From the NCBI GenBank assembly GCA_016214105.1, contig JACRPD010000030.1, positions 1 to 17,596 of the forward strand: 17,596 bases of DNA. Direction: 5' to 3'. Shown piece after piece: positions 5,176-12,099 of this stretch. Source of the stretch: Candidatus Magasanikiibacteriota bacterium (GTDB lineage Bacteria > Patescibacteriota > Patescibacteriia > Magasanikbacterales > UBA922). The notes beneath the pieces were generated by a model, which was not told the DNA's origin, ran no database searches, and was given only the letters and a program-made list of their open reading frames with translations. Numbering within the stretch: position 1 is the first letter of the stretch; every line of letters starts with the position of its first letter. Both the position numbers and the translations under genes were made by a program.

Positions 5176-6216
5176 ATGAATCATGTTGCTCACATCAGTA
5201 AAAATAAACATACATTGGAACTGCGATTCGCGGTTTTGAAATTGATCCGCGAATGGTTTTGGTCGCAGTGGTTTACTGAAGTTGACACGCCAAATATCGT
5301 CAAAGTCCCCGGGCAAGAGCCATATCTTTCGCCGATGTCGGTTAAGTTGCACAATGAGCGGGGCGAGGAATTTTCCGGTTATCTCCACACTTCGCCGGAA
5401 TACACCATGAAAAAGATGCTGGCGGCCGGGTTTGACAGGATTTTTTCTTTGGGAAAGTGCTACCGCGATTATGAAAGTTTCGGCGGAACTCATAATCCGG
5501 AGTTTACGATGCTGGAATGGTATAGGGCGGAGAGCGATTATAGATTGATTATGGATGATGTGGAGGGGTTGGTTGGATTTGTTATACAAAAGTTGATGGA
5601 ACACGGAACATTGAACACGGAACACCGAACGAAAAATATTTGCTCCATGCTCCATGCTCCATGCTCCATTCGGATTAGTATGAGAGATTTGTGGAAAAAA
5701 ATTGTCGGGGTGGAGTTGGACGGGTATTTGACGAGTGAAAAAATGTTTGAGTTGTGTGTGGAGAGAAAATATAATGTGAATAGTAGCGAAAGCTATGAAG
5801 ATTTATTTTATCGGATATTTTTGAATGAGATTGAACCGAAATTGAAAGAGATGGGGGCGGTGATTGTTTATGATTATCCGGCGCAGATGGCGGCGCTGTC
5901 GCGTTTATCCGCGTCAGATCCGCGTTACGCCGAACGGTTTGAGGTTTATGTGAATGGCATGGAATTAGCGAACGCGTTTTCCGAACTGACCGACGCCGGC
6001 GAGCAATTAAAACGCTTGCAAGAAGAGCAAAAGTTAAGACAGAAGCTTGGGAAAGATGTATACGATATTGATAAAGAGTTTGTTTCAGCTGTCGGGCAGA
6101 TGCCATCATCAGCGGGTATCGCGCTTGGAGTAGATAGATTAGTACAAATTTTCGCTTCTTGTCAGAATATAGAAAATGTGATAACATTACCGGCAGCCAA
6201 ACTGTTTAAAGTTTAG
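5176..6216 (+). CDS. epmA: EpmA/GenX-like lysyl-tRNA synthetase paralog (EF-P lysyltransferase)
   Basis: A 346-residue class II aminoacyl-tRNA synthetase core without the tRNA anticodon-binding domain, as in EpmA (325 residues in E. coli). Motif 2 is GKCYRDYESFGGTHNPEFTM (93-112) followed by LEWYRA, near-identical to the EpmA pattern. ERFEVYVNGMELANAFSELTD and motif 3 GIALGVDRLV (~314-323) follow. EpmA activates (R)-beta-lysine and attaches it to a lysine of EF-P, and efp lies 28 nt downstream. No epmB-type aminomutase gene is in the window, so the donor may differ. Residues 141-164 are an in-frame insert made of 7-bp repeats. The start is uncertain: GTG 5146 would add ten residues (MKKHYHHGRV), and neither start has a clear Shine-Dalgarno site. 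Confidence 0.9.
   Translation: MNHVAHISKNKHTLELRFAVLKLIREWFWSQWFTEVDTPNIVKVPGQEPYLSPMSVKLHNERGEEFSGYLHTSPEYTMKKMLAAGFDRIFSLGKCYRDYESFGGTHNPEFTMLEWYRAESDYRLIMDDVEGLVGFVIQKLMEHGTLNTEHRTKNICSMLHAPCSIRISMRDLWKKIVGVELDGYLTSEKMFELCVERKYNVNSSESYEDLFYRIFLNEIEPKLKEMGAVIVYDYPAQMAALSRLSASDPRYAERFEVYVNGMELANAFSELTDAGEQLKRLQEEQKLRQKLGKDVYDIDKEFVSAVGQMPSSAGIALGVDRLVQIFASCQNIENVITLPAAKLFKV
5597..5668 (+). repeat. 7-bp repeats in inverted arrangement inside epmA
   Basis: Five 7-bp units of the form NNGAACA run from 5597 to 5631. They are followed by four perfect copies of TGCTCCA (5641-5668), whose complement TGGAGCA resembles the first set. The arms could pair as a leaky hairpin. The block stays in frame and encodes residues ~141-164 of the EpmA-like protein, where E. 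coli EpmA appears to have no counterpart. Confidence 0.85.
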
Positions 6217-6244
6217 GGTTTAGTATTTAGAGTTTGTCAAAAGT

Positions 6245-6817
6245 ATGGGCGACACGACTGACATCCACAAAGGCGCGGTGATAAAACACAACAATGATTT
6301 ATATGTGGTGACTTTCGCGCAGTTTGTCAACCCGGGCAAGGGTTCGGCTTTTGTTAAAACAAAATTGAAAAGCATTTCTTCCGGCAAAGGCACGGAAATT
6401 ACTTACAAGAGCGGGGAAGCAGTTGACACGGTCAGCGTTGAATACGTCAACATGCAATATTTATACAATAACACCAGAACTTACTCTTTCATGAACAAAG
6501 ATACTTTTGAAACCGTTGATGTTGACGCGGATTTATTGGGTGATGACGTAAAGTATCTTAAAGAGGGTTTAGAAGTGGTGATGGCGACAAATGAAGGTAG
6601 AGTCGTTGCTATGCAGCTGCCGAAAAAAATTAAATATATTGTCAAAGACGCTCCGCCGGCGATCAAGGGCGACAGCGCGTCCGGCAATGTGACGAAAGAG
6701 ACTGTTATGGATAATGGTTTGATAGTCTACGCGCCGATTTTTATTAAGGAAGGCGAGGAGATTCTCGTCAACACCGAGACGGGCGAGTATAGCGGGAGAG
6801 CGGGGGAAAATAGTTAA
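6245..6817 (+). CDS. efp: Elongation factor P
   Basis: This 190-residue protein has normal EF-P length. EF-P binds the ribosome between the P and E sites and relieves stalling at proline runs. The N-terminal KOW-like domain carries the loop NPGKGSAF (29-36), with Lys32 at the position modified by EpmA in other bacteria. Two OB-type domains follow, ending with APIFIKEGEEILVNTETGEY (typical EF-P C terminus). It follows the epmA-like gene by 28 nt on the same strand, so substrate and enzyme are probably co-expressed. The start MGDTTDIHKG fits the usual EF-P N terminus; no Shine-Dalgarno site is seen. A terminator lies ~30 nt beyond the stop. Confidence 0.97.
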   Translation: MGDTTDIHKGAVIKHNNDLYVVTFAQFVNPGKGSAFVKTKLKSISSGKGTEITYKSGEAVDTVSVEYVNMQYLYNNTRTYSFMNKDTFETVDVDADLLGDDVKYLKEGLEVVMATNEGRVVAMQLPKKIKYIVKDAPPAIKGDSASGNVTKETVMDNGLIVYAPIFIKEGEEILVNTETGEYSGRAGENS

Positions 6818-6847
6818 TGAGTTAGTAAGTGAATAAGTGTGTAAGTA

Positions 6848-6871
6848 AAAATCCGCTGAGAGGCGGATTTT
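6848..6871. terminator. Bidirectional terminator between efp and the DUF1294 gene
   Basis: AAAATCCGC (6848-6856) pairs with GCGGATTTT (6863-6871) around TGAGAG. A/T tracts on both sides suit termination of the two convergent genes. Confidence 0.85.
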
Positions 6872-6883
6872 ATTTGCAAGTGT

Positions 6884-7171
6884 TTAGACTGCCGACAAAA
6901 TCAAAAATATCTGAATCGCCAGAATTATCGCCAGTACCGCTTGAAACGATATTTTTTTAGTTTTGTGGCGGAAGAAATGCATGCCAAGCAGGGTTCCGAG
7001 CGAACCGCCGATGAGCGCCAGGAGCCAGAGGGTTTTTTCACTGACGCGGCGGCGGTCTAGTTGGGCTTTCATTTTATCAATGCCGATGTAAAAAAAGCTG
7101 ATTAGATTTATCAGCAGGAAGTAAACGAACAAGATTTGAGTTGACAAACTTAGTTCTAAAAACCAATACAT
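6884..7171 (-). CDS. DUF1294-family small membrane protein
   Basis: A 95-residue protein with three hydrophobic segments (~9-29, 47-64, 76-94). Its conserved pieces are typical of DUF1294: DKMKAQLDRRRVSEKTL (32-48), GGSLG and GMHFFRHKTKK (63-73). The function of the family is unknown; some members are fused to a cold-shock domain, and this one is not. It is the last gene of the minus-strand run, 15 nt after the PH-like gene, and ends at the shared terminator with efp. The start ATG is the only good one, without a Shine-Dalgarno site. Confidence 0.85.
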   Translation of the reverse strand: MYWFLELSLSTQILFVYFLLINLISFFYIGIDKMKAQLDRRRVSEKTLWLLALIGGSLGTLLGMHFFRHKTKKISFQAVLAIILAIQIFLILSAV

Positions 7172-7186
7172 ATTTAATTCAAATAC

Positions 7187-7726
7187 CTAACCCGCGTGAT
7201 GAAATTTGCGGTCTTGTTCGGCGAGTTCAATCAGGGCTTGGCGGACTTCGTTCGGATTGGAGATATCATGGAAAATGATCTGCGAATTATCAGAAGATGT
7301 TTTGACGAATAAATTTCCATATTTAAACATTGTGGCAAAGAAGCCGGTCACCTCAACCGTAACATCCTGAATGTTATATAGGTCAAGTTCAGAAATGGAA
7401 CGGGAGAAGAGTCCATGTTGTTCAATGTCAACAATGCGGTCGTTGGTGACGATCCAAAGGTCAAGATAAAAATCAATAAATTGGCCGTAGAAAAACAAAT
7501 AAATGCTTAAGTAAAAAATACTGGCAAATAGCGTTAATACCGGGTAGGATAATTGGCCGGTTAAAAGCTGTGGAAAAAGATTATTGATTAAAAAATAGAT
7601 CACGAACGGCACGAGCATTAGGATGGTAAAGACGAAAAAAATCGGCACGAAAGTAAGGGGATGACGGCGCAAAAAGTATTCAATTTTTTCGTAGGGTTTT
7701 TGTTTAATGAGGTGTTCGATTTGCAT
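7187..7726 (-). CDS. Membrane protein with bacterial PH domain (YdbS/DUF304-like)
   Basis: This protein has 179 residues from the ATG at 7726; a TTG at 7744 would add six. Two transmembrane stretches (~25-52 and ~60-84) precede a soluble part. WIVTNDRIVDIEQHGLFSRSISELDLYNIQDVTVE is the characteristic start of a bacterial PH (bPH2) domain, and NGIFATMFKYGNL-like and IIFHDISNP segments complete it. The role is unknown; such proteins sit in the inner membrane with the PH domain in the cytoplasm. A large inverted repeat (7740-7825) separates it from the gene upstream on the same strand, so it may be transcribed apart or attenuated there. Confidence 0.8.
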   Translation of the reverse strand: MQIEHLIKQKPYEKIEYFLRRHPLTFVPIFFVFTILMLVPFVIYFLINNLFPQLLTGQLSYPVLTLFASIFYLSIYLFFYGQFIDFYLDLWIVTNDRIVDIEQHGLFSRSISELDLYNIQDVTVEVTGFFATMFKYGNLFVKTSSDNSQIIFHDISNPNEVRQALIELAEQDRKFHHAG

Positions 7727-7739
7727 AGGATACGTTTGG

Positions 7740-7825
7740 CTCAATCGTTACTGATTTTTTCGCTGCGGAACTCCTCGTGCGAGCTCGTCACACAGTCCTC
7801 GCTTCAAAAATCAGTAACGATTGAG
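7740..7825. repeat. 20-bp perfect inverted repeat around a 46-nt centre
   Basis: The arms at 7740-7759 and 7806-7825 are exact complements (core AATCGTTACTGATTTTT). The centre (GC-rich, with GTGCGAGCTCGTCACA) resembles a palindromic element I remember as recurring between CPR genes; I cannot confirm this without a search. It lies between two minus-strand genes and carries a T run, so it could terminate transcription, or be a small non-autonomous mobile element. Confidence 0.85.
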
Positions 7826-7830
7826 TCATT

Positions 7831-8091
7831 TTAGAATTGGAATATATTAGAAATCCAATCGCTGTTGAATAAAATAATCGGAGTTTGCCAGTCTATTTCA
7901 ATCAGCAACTGCTGAGTAAAATATAAAGTAAGAATAGTCAGGGAAAAGATAAAAAAAGTGGTGATAAAACTTACCAGCGTGAACGAAGCAGTTTCCAGAA
8001 TATGATAAAAGTTTAAAATGGAAAATACGGCAAAAATCGCCAGAAAAATCAGGTAGGCGAAGAGGAAAAAATAGAGAGGAACGGTTAGCAT
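7831..8091 (-). CDS. Small two-helix membrane protein, unknown function
   Basis: An 86-residue, very hydrophobic protein with segments at ~4-27 and ~34-60. It then has a short tail, IEIDWQTPIILFNSDWISNIFQF, rich in aromatics and isoleucine. No family is recognised. It is on the same strand as ruvB and the PH-like gene and is bounded by repeats on both sides (8094-8219 and 7740-7825). The absence of stop codons in a long hydrophobic frame favours a real gene, but conservation is untested. Confidence 0.55.
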   Translation of the reverse strand: MLTVPLYFFLFAYLIFLAIFAVFSILNFYHILETASFTLVSFITTFFIFSLTILTLYFTQQLLIEIDWQTPIILFNSDWISNIFQF

Positions 8092-8093
8092 AA

Positions 8094-8219
8094 AGGCTTA
8101 CGAGGCTTACGAGGCTTACGAGGCTTACGAGGCTTACGAGGCTTACGAGGCTTACGAGGCTTACGAGGCTGACAAGGCTTGGTGGGCATTGTAAGCTTTG
8201 TAAGCATTGTCGGCCTTTT
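8094..8219. repeat. 9-bp tandem repeat array, part in opposite orientation
   Basis: Eight perfect copies of AGGCTTACG run from 8094 to 8165. Six diverged 9-bp units follow to 8219. The last units (GGGCATTGT, AAGCTTTGT, AAGCATTGT) resemble the complement of the first ones, so the array can fold back on itself. The same family appears at 13154-13252. It fills the gap between ruvB and the small membrane protein gene; there are no unique spacers, so it is not a CRISPR array. Confidence 0.95.
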
Positions 8220-9261
8220 AAAATATTTCTTCTCGCGGTCTATATTTGTTTTCCACACCCAAATGTTGGTACGCTGAACGAGTGGCTTTGCGTCCGCGCG
8301 GCGTGCGTTCCAGCATGCCGATTTGCATCAAATACGGCTCATAGACTGATTCAATCGTATCCATTTCCTCGGCAATCGCGGCGGACAGAGTGTTGAGGCC
8401 GACCGGACCGCCGGAAAATTTGTGGATAATCGCGTGGAGAATTTTTCGGTCAACTTCATCCAGGCCGTGTTGGTCAACATTAAGCATCTCAAGAGCTGAC
8501 CGCGCGGCTTCTTTGTGTATTTTACCACCAAACCTGACTTCCGCAAAATCGCGCACTCGTTTTAACAGGCGATTGGCGACGCGCGGGGTGCGGCGAGAAC
8601 GCGCGGCGATTAGCGAGACTGCCTCGGGTTCAATTTCCGCGGTTAAAATTTTAGCGTTGCGATTAACGATTTTTTCAATATCTTCCGGCTCGTAAAAATT
8701 CAAATGGAAAACATGGCCGAATCGGTCGCGCAACGGACTTGAGAGCAAACTGATTTTGGTCGTGGCGCCGATCAGTGTGAATTTATTCAAGGGCATGCGC
8801 ATGGTGCGCGCGGCCGGGCCTTTGCCGATTATAATATCCACCGCAAAGTCTTCCATTGCCGCGTACAGGACTTCTTCAATGGTTTTGTTCATGCGATGAA
8901 TTTCATCAATAAACAAAACATCGCCTTTTTCCAGATTAGAAAGAATCGCCGCCAGGTCGCCCACCCGCTCCAGCGCCGGTCCGGCGGTTACTTTAATATT
9001 GCCGTTCATTTCTTTGGCGATGATATTTGCCAAAGTCGTTTTTCCCAACCCCGGGTTGCCGTAAAGCAAAACATGCTCAATCGGTTCATTGCGTTTTTGC
9101 GCCGCTTCAATGGAGATGTTCAACGGGTCTTTGATGTGGTTTTGGCCGACAAAATCAACCAGGTTTTGGGGTCTTAAAGTAATGTCAATCACCTCCTCAC
9201 CAACTTGAGTCTGCGGGGCGATAACGCGTTCGGTTTCGTTGTTATGTGTTTCGTGTTCCAT
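8218..9261 (-). CDS. ruvB: Holliday junction branch migration ATPase RuvB
   Basis: This 347-residue protein is of usual length. RuvB forms hexameric rings that drive branch migration with RuvA. Walker A is GNPGLGKTT (68-76; Asn replaces the usual Pro), Walker B is VLFIDE (115-120) and sensor 1 is LIGATT (163-168). The arginine-finger region is PLRDRFG (176-182). The winged-helix end has GLNTLSAAIAEE and the PRGRKAT motif. It starts 12 nt after the flavoprotein gene on the same strand. The first ~12 residues (MEHETHNNETER) are encoded by 7-bp repeats and are unlike other RuvB N termini. The conserved part begins about RVIAPQ, so the start codon may have been created by the repeat. ruvA and ruvC are not in the window. 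Confidence 0.97.
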   Translation of the reverse strand: MEHETHNNETERVIAPQTQVGEEVIDITLRPQNLVDFVGQNHIKDPLNISIEAAQKRNEPIEHVLLYGNPGLGKTTLANIIAKEMNGNIKVTAGPALERVGDLAAILSNLEKGDVLFIDEIHRMNKTIEEVLYAAMEDFAVDIIIGKGPAARTMRMPLNKFTLIGATTKISLLSSPLRDRFGHVFHLNFYEPEDIEKIVNRNAKILTAEIEPEAVSLIAARSRRTPRVANRLLKRVRDFAEVRFGGKIHKEAARSALEMLNVDQHGLDEVDRKILHAIIHKFSGGPVGLNTLSAAIAEEMDTIESVYEPYLMQIGMLERTPRGRKATRSAYQHLGVENKYRPREEIF

Positions 9262-9267
9262 GTTACG
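9233..9267 (-). repeat. 7-bp repeats spanning the ruvB start codon
   Basis: Reading the minus strand, five 7-bp units run CGTAACA, TGGAACA, CGAAACA, CATAACA, ACGAAAC. The ruvB ATG lies across the first two units. The family matches the first arm of the epmA insert (5597-5631). Confidence 0.7.
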
Positions 9268-9273
9268 TGGTAT

Positions 9274-10224
9274 TCACTCTTTCCATTTATTTATATATTC
9301 AATCGCCGACAACGCCGCAGTGACGCCGTGGCCGGCGGAGATGGCGATCTGTTTGAAAGGAATGTTCGTAACATCGCCGGCGGCGAAGATTCCCGGGCAG
9401 TCGGTTTGGCATTTGATATTCACTTCAATCTCGCCGAGCGGATTTTTTTTGCCGCAGGTGACAAAGTCAGAATTCGGCAGCATGCCGATATGCACCATCA
9501 CGCCGTCAACCGCGATTTCTTGGGTTTTATTTTTTTTGGTATCAAGATATTTTAAACCGGTAACATTTTCTTTGCCGATAATTTCTTTAGTATCAGCTTG
9601 ATAAATTATTTCCACATTAGGCAGAGATTTAACTTTTTCAATTAAAATATCTTCGCCTTTGGGAAAACCGCCTTTACTTTCTTTATTATTCGGATAGCGG
9701 GTGATTAAAAAAAGTTTTTTAGCAATACCGGCCATCATCATGGCTGATTCTAACGCGGCATTGCCGGCGCCGATGGTTACCGTTGTCTTGCCTCGGAAAA
9801 GCGGGCCGTCGCAAGTGGTGCAGTAGGTGACGCCTTTGCCGCGTAATTCTTTTTCTCCCGGTATATTTAATGATCGCGGATGAATGCCGCTGGCAACCAA
9901 CACCGCTTTGGTTTTATAGATTTTTTCTTTGCCAGCATCGTCGCGCGCGATTACGAGATGGTGTTTTTTTTCCGTTTTGATGCCGATTATTTTATACCCA
10001 ACATCAATTGGCACGTTATATGATTTAACATGATTAAGCATATCCTGCGCCAATTTGAAGCCGGTAGTTTCAATTTGTCCCGGCCAATTGTTTACCACGC
10101 CGGATAAAGCAACTTCGCCGCCAATATCTTTGGCAACGATGATTTGATTTAAATTTCTTCTCGCGCCGTAGATGGCCGCGGAACAGCCGGCCGCCGCCGC
10201 GCCGATGATTACGAGGTCGTACAT
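9274..10224 (-). CDS. TrxB/AhpF-like flavoprotein disulfide reductase
   Basis: A 316-residue two-domain FAD/pyridine-nucleotide protein. The FAD site is VIIGAAAAGCSAAIYGAR (5-22). The redox pair is CTTCDG (Cys135, Cys138). The nucleotide site is IGAGNAALESAMMMAGI, and the FAD closing motif GIFAAGD is near 280. The HRRxxxR motif that holds the NADPH phosphate in TrxB is missing; ITRYPNN stands there. The C terminus (GEIEVN...CPGIFAAGD...PFKQIAISAGHG) is closer to the AhpF reductase domain. It lacks the N-terminal thioredoxin-like part of AhpF. It may therefore prefer NADH and reduce a thioredoxin or glutaredoxin not seen here. ruvB follows 12 nt downstream, while rpe lies 136 nt upstream across an AT-rich gap in which I see nothing. 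Confidence 0.9.
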   Translation of the reverse strand: MYDLVIIGAAAAGCSAAIYGARRNLNQIIVAKDIGGEVALSGVVNNWPGQIETTGFKLAQDMLNHVKSYNVPIDVGYKIIGIKTEKKHHLVIARDDAGKEKIYKTKAVLVASGIHPRSLNIPGEKELRGKGVTYCTTCDGPLFRGKTTVTIGAGNAALESAMMMAGIAKKLFLITRYPNNKESKGGFPKGEDILIEKVKSLPNVEIIYQADTKEIIGKENVTGLKYLDTKKNKTQEIAVDGVMVHIGMLPNSDFVTCGKKNPLGEIEVNIKCQTDCPGIFAAGDVTNIPFKQIAISAGHGVTAALSAIEYINKWKE

Positions 10225-10360
10225 AGTTGAATTTTAATTTTCAATTTTTAATTTGTAAACAATTTCTAATGTTTAAATTTTTAATGATATGGTTCACTTT
10301 CATTTAGTAATTGTAAATTAGTTCATCGAAAATTGTTTAAAAATTACTTTTGGGTGTTTC

Positions 10361-11005
10361 CTAATATTTTTTGTCAATGATTTTCCTCATCTTCTGTATG
10401 TTTTCTGCCGGTTTACCCGCCCCAAAAGTGGCGCTGCCAGGGCAGATGGCGTTCACGCCGGTTTTGACGATCTCCGGCAGATTGGATTCGTTCACCGCGC
10501 CGTCAAGCTCCGTGAATATTTTTGGATATGTTGCCGTGAATTTTGTTATTTTAGACAGCACTTCTTTAATCAGTGACTGGCCCTGGAAACCCGGATGGAC
10601 GCCCATGAACATTACCGCGTCAAGTTGATTTAAGTACGGCTCAATCGCGCTGACTGGCGTGTCAGGATTCAAGACAATGCCAACCTGCCAAGCGTTCATA
10701 CCTTTTATTTTTTCTATGGTTTTCTTTGTGTCTGCCGCGCTTTCATAATGGAATAGCACCCGTTTAATTTGTTTTATGCCAACCCACCTTTTCAACTCCG
10801 CGATCGGATCCGCAACCATCAGATGCAGTTCAACATTGAGTTTGCGCATTTTTTTTATCACTGCCGGATTGGCCCAAGTTACGTTTGGCACGAATTTTCC
10901 ATCAGCGATATCAAGCTGGATTTGTTTAACCGAATCCCCCAACCCTTTCATTTGCTGTAAAAACTGTTCTTCGGTTTGAACCAATACCGATGGGATTATT
11001 TCCAT
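10361..11005 (-). CDS. rpe: Ribulose-phosphate 3-epimerase, divergent
   Basis: A 214-residue TIM-barrel protein from the ATG at 11005 (MEIIPSVL). An upstream frame extends to 11047 but only adds low-complexity residues. It interconverts ribulose-5-phosphate and xylulose-5-phosphate. LDIADGKFVPN (31-41), ELHLMV (59-64), GVHPGFQGQ (135-143), LDGAVN and CPGSATF match the family. Of the four usual metal ligands, Asp32, His61 and Asp168 are present, but the first His is Gln30 (IQLD in place of HFD/HVD). This may change metal use or activity. It follows rpiB by ~51 nt on the same strand, and the two act on the same sugar phosphate. Confidence 0.9.
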   Translation of the reverse strand: MEIIPSVLVQTEEQFLQQMKGLGDSVKQIQLDIADGKFVPNVTWANPAVIKKMRKLNVELHLMVADPIAELKRWVGIKQIKRVLFHYESAADTKKTIEKIKGMNAWQVGIVLNPDTPVSAIEPYLNQLDAVMFMGVHPGFQGQSLIKEVLSKITKFTATYPKIFTELDGAVNESNLPEIVKTGVNAICPGSATFGAGKPAENIQKMRKIIDKKY

Positions 11006-11056
11006 ATACATGCGAAATACGAAAAAGTGCGAAAATGCGAACAACAATTTAGCAGT

Positions 11057-11530
11057 TTAACAATTTAACAATGTTTCACTTTCTAATTTTTTTAATTTCT
11101 CCAAACGGCGGAGGCGGCGAGCGACCGGTTTAAAATCAGTTTCTAAAAATTTTTTTACAATGGCGGAGGCTTTGGCGGAATTTACCGTGCTGGCGGCCAA
11201 GCAAAGTATGTTGCCGTTATCATGAAGCCGGAGCATTTCCGCGCCTTCCACGCTGTAGCCGATTGATGCCCGCGTGCCGGTTATTTTATTGGCCGTGATG
11301 CACATGCCGTGTCCACTGTGGCAGATTAAAATACCGCGATTACTTTCATTTTTAACCACGGCGAGGCTTACTTTTATCGCGTAATCAATCGCATCATCAC
11401 ACTCAATACGCTTTTTCGCCCCCAAATCTTTTACTTCTTTTTTAAGTTTATTTTTTATATAAATTTTCAGTTTTTCTTTTAGCTCAAATCCCATATAGTC
11501 AGCGCCGATGTAGATGGTTGGTTTGGACAT
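11057..11530 (-). CDS. rpiB: Ribose-5-phosphate isomerase B (RpiB/LacAB family)
   Basis: A 157-residue protein of normal length, which interconverts ribose-5-phosphate and ribulose-5-phosphate. IGADYMGFELKE (8-19) is the usual phosphate-binding start, though His of the common DHAG is Tyr. GILICHSGHGMCITANK (66-82) carries the catalytic Cys70 and the anion-hole loop. GTRAS, LRLHDNGNILCLAAS and a final ARRLRRLEKL region follow. The His of the usual GGRH near the end is absent. It is first in the minus-strand run, 25 nt from the promoter at 11555-11583, and rpe follows. LacA/LacB-like isomerase is possible but less likely next to rpe. Confidence 0.9.
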   Translation of the reverse strand: MSKPTIYIGADYMGFELKEKLKIYIKNKLKKEVKDLGAKKRIECDDAIDYAIKVSLAVVKNESNRGILICHSGHGMCITANKITGTRASIGYSVEGAEMLRLHDNGNILCLAASTVNSAKASAIVKKFLETDFKPVARRLRRLEKLKKLESETLLNC

Positions 11531-11554
11531 AATTTTGAATATTTAAGTATGGTT

Positions 11555-11583
11555 ATTATAGTTTATGGTAGGTGGTTTGGCAA
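11555..11583 (-). promoter_or_regulatory. Promoter of rpiB-rpe
   Basis: The minus strand reads TTGCCA (11583-11578), a 17-nt spacer, and TATAAT (11560-11555). Transcription would start near 11548, about 18 nt before the rpiB start. Confidence 0.75.
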
Positions 11584-11668
11584 GCCGGCGGACGATGAAT
11601 TAGGAATCATGAATTATGAATTATGGGCGATGTGTTTTGTTAGTTGTGTTTTGTGTTATGTCGTTGGC

Positions 11669-11697
11669 TGGACAAACTCCGGATTTTATGGTAAGAT
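11669..11697 (+). promoter_or_regulatory. Promoter of the sigma-region-4-like gene
   Basis: TGGACA (11669-11674), 17-nt spacer, TAAGAT (11692-11697), preceded by TGG as an extended -10. It leaves a ~70-nt leader before the GTG start at 11776. The area between this and the rpiB promoter (11584-11668) holds only AT-rich short repeats such as ATGAATTATGAATTATG. Confidence 0.5.
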
Positions 11698-11775
11698 TTG
11701 GCACAGTTGCTATCACAGTGTCTGTCAAGTCGGCGGACATTACGTGGTTCATTTGTGTATATAAGGAGGGTAGAA

Positions 11776-12081
11776 GTGCCTGAGAAAAGAGTACTTACAG
11801 AGGCAGAGTTGAAGGCTCTTCCGGCTAAGGTGCGTCATGCCATAGAGGCAGGCGGGCTCACCGCAGAAGAGGAGAATGTTATTCGGATGCGCTACGGCTT
11901 TTTCGAGTCCGATGACGCGGAAATAGAGTTCCGCGGGCAGAACGATGATCTTACGCGGACCCGGCTCGCCCAGATGGAAAAGGAGATCCTGAACCGCATG
12001 CGCATGAACTCCAAACCGCGCCCTCCATGTCACGAGGATGACATGGGCTACGACCCTGCCAACCTTCAGCCACAACAGTAA
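11776..12081 (+). CDS. Orphan sigma-70 region-4-like DNA-binding protein
   Basis: 101 residues starting at GTG, with an excellent Shine-Dalgarno AAGGAGGG (11763-11770) 5 nt upstream. This contrasts with most genes here. Residues ~28-77 (LTAEEENVIRMRYGF ... LTRTRLAQMEKEILNRMR) follow sigma region 4, where EREVLRMRYG...TRERVRQIEKEALRKLR binds the -35 element. Regions 2 and 3 are absent. The residues between the two helices (FESDDAEIEFRGQNDD) are acidic and do not give a clean first helix of a helix-turn-helix. The tail has CHEDDMGYDPA. It may be a small regulator, or a protein that mimics region 4 on RNA polymerase; this is inference. It is a single-gene unit with its own promoter and a strong terminator stem. 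Confidence 0.7.
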   Translation: MPEKRVLTEAELKALPAKVRHAIEAGGLTAEEENVIRMRYGFFESDDAEIEFRGQNDDLTRTRLAQMEKEILNRMRMNSKPRPPCHEDDMGYDPANLQPQQ

Positions 12082-12099
12082 TTTGTTCTTTTTCACTTC

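Noticed and set aside
5109..5201. Short ORF starting ATGAAAGGACG downstream of the HAD gene
   Set aside because: About 30 codons overlapping the hammerhead-like fold and the epmA start, with no Shine-Dalgarno site; the shared ATGAAAGGACG with 4122-4132 seems coincidental.
8094..8219. Possible CRISPR array
   Set aside because: The units are contiguous 9-mers with no unique spacers and no cas genes nearby.
10225..10360. AT-rich gap between rpe and the flavoprotein gene
   Set aside because: It holds loosely repeated AATTTTTAA-type runs only; I found no convincing promoter, hairpin or small gene.
11549..11764. 71-residue plus-strand ORF with Cys-rich end
   Set aside because: It covers the divergent promoters of rpiB and the sigma-like gene and short AT repeats; no Shine-Dalgarno site or recognisable domain.
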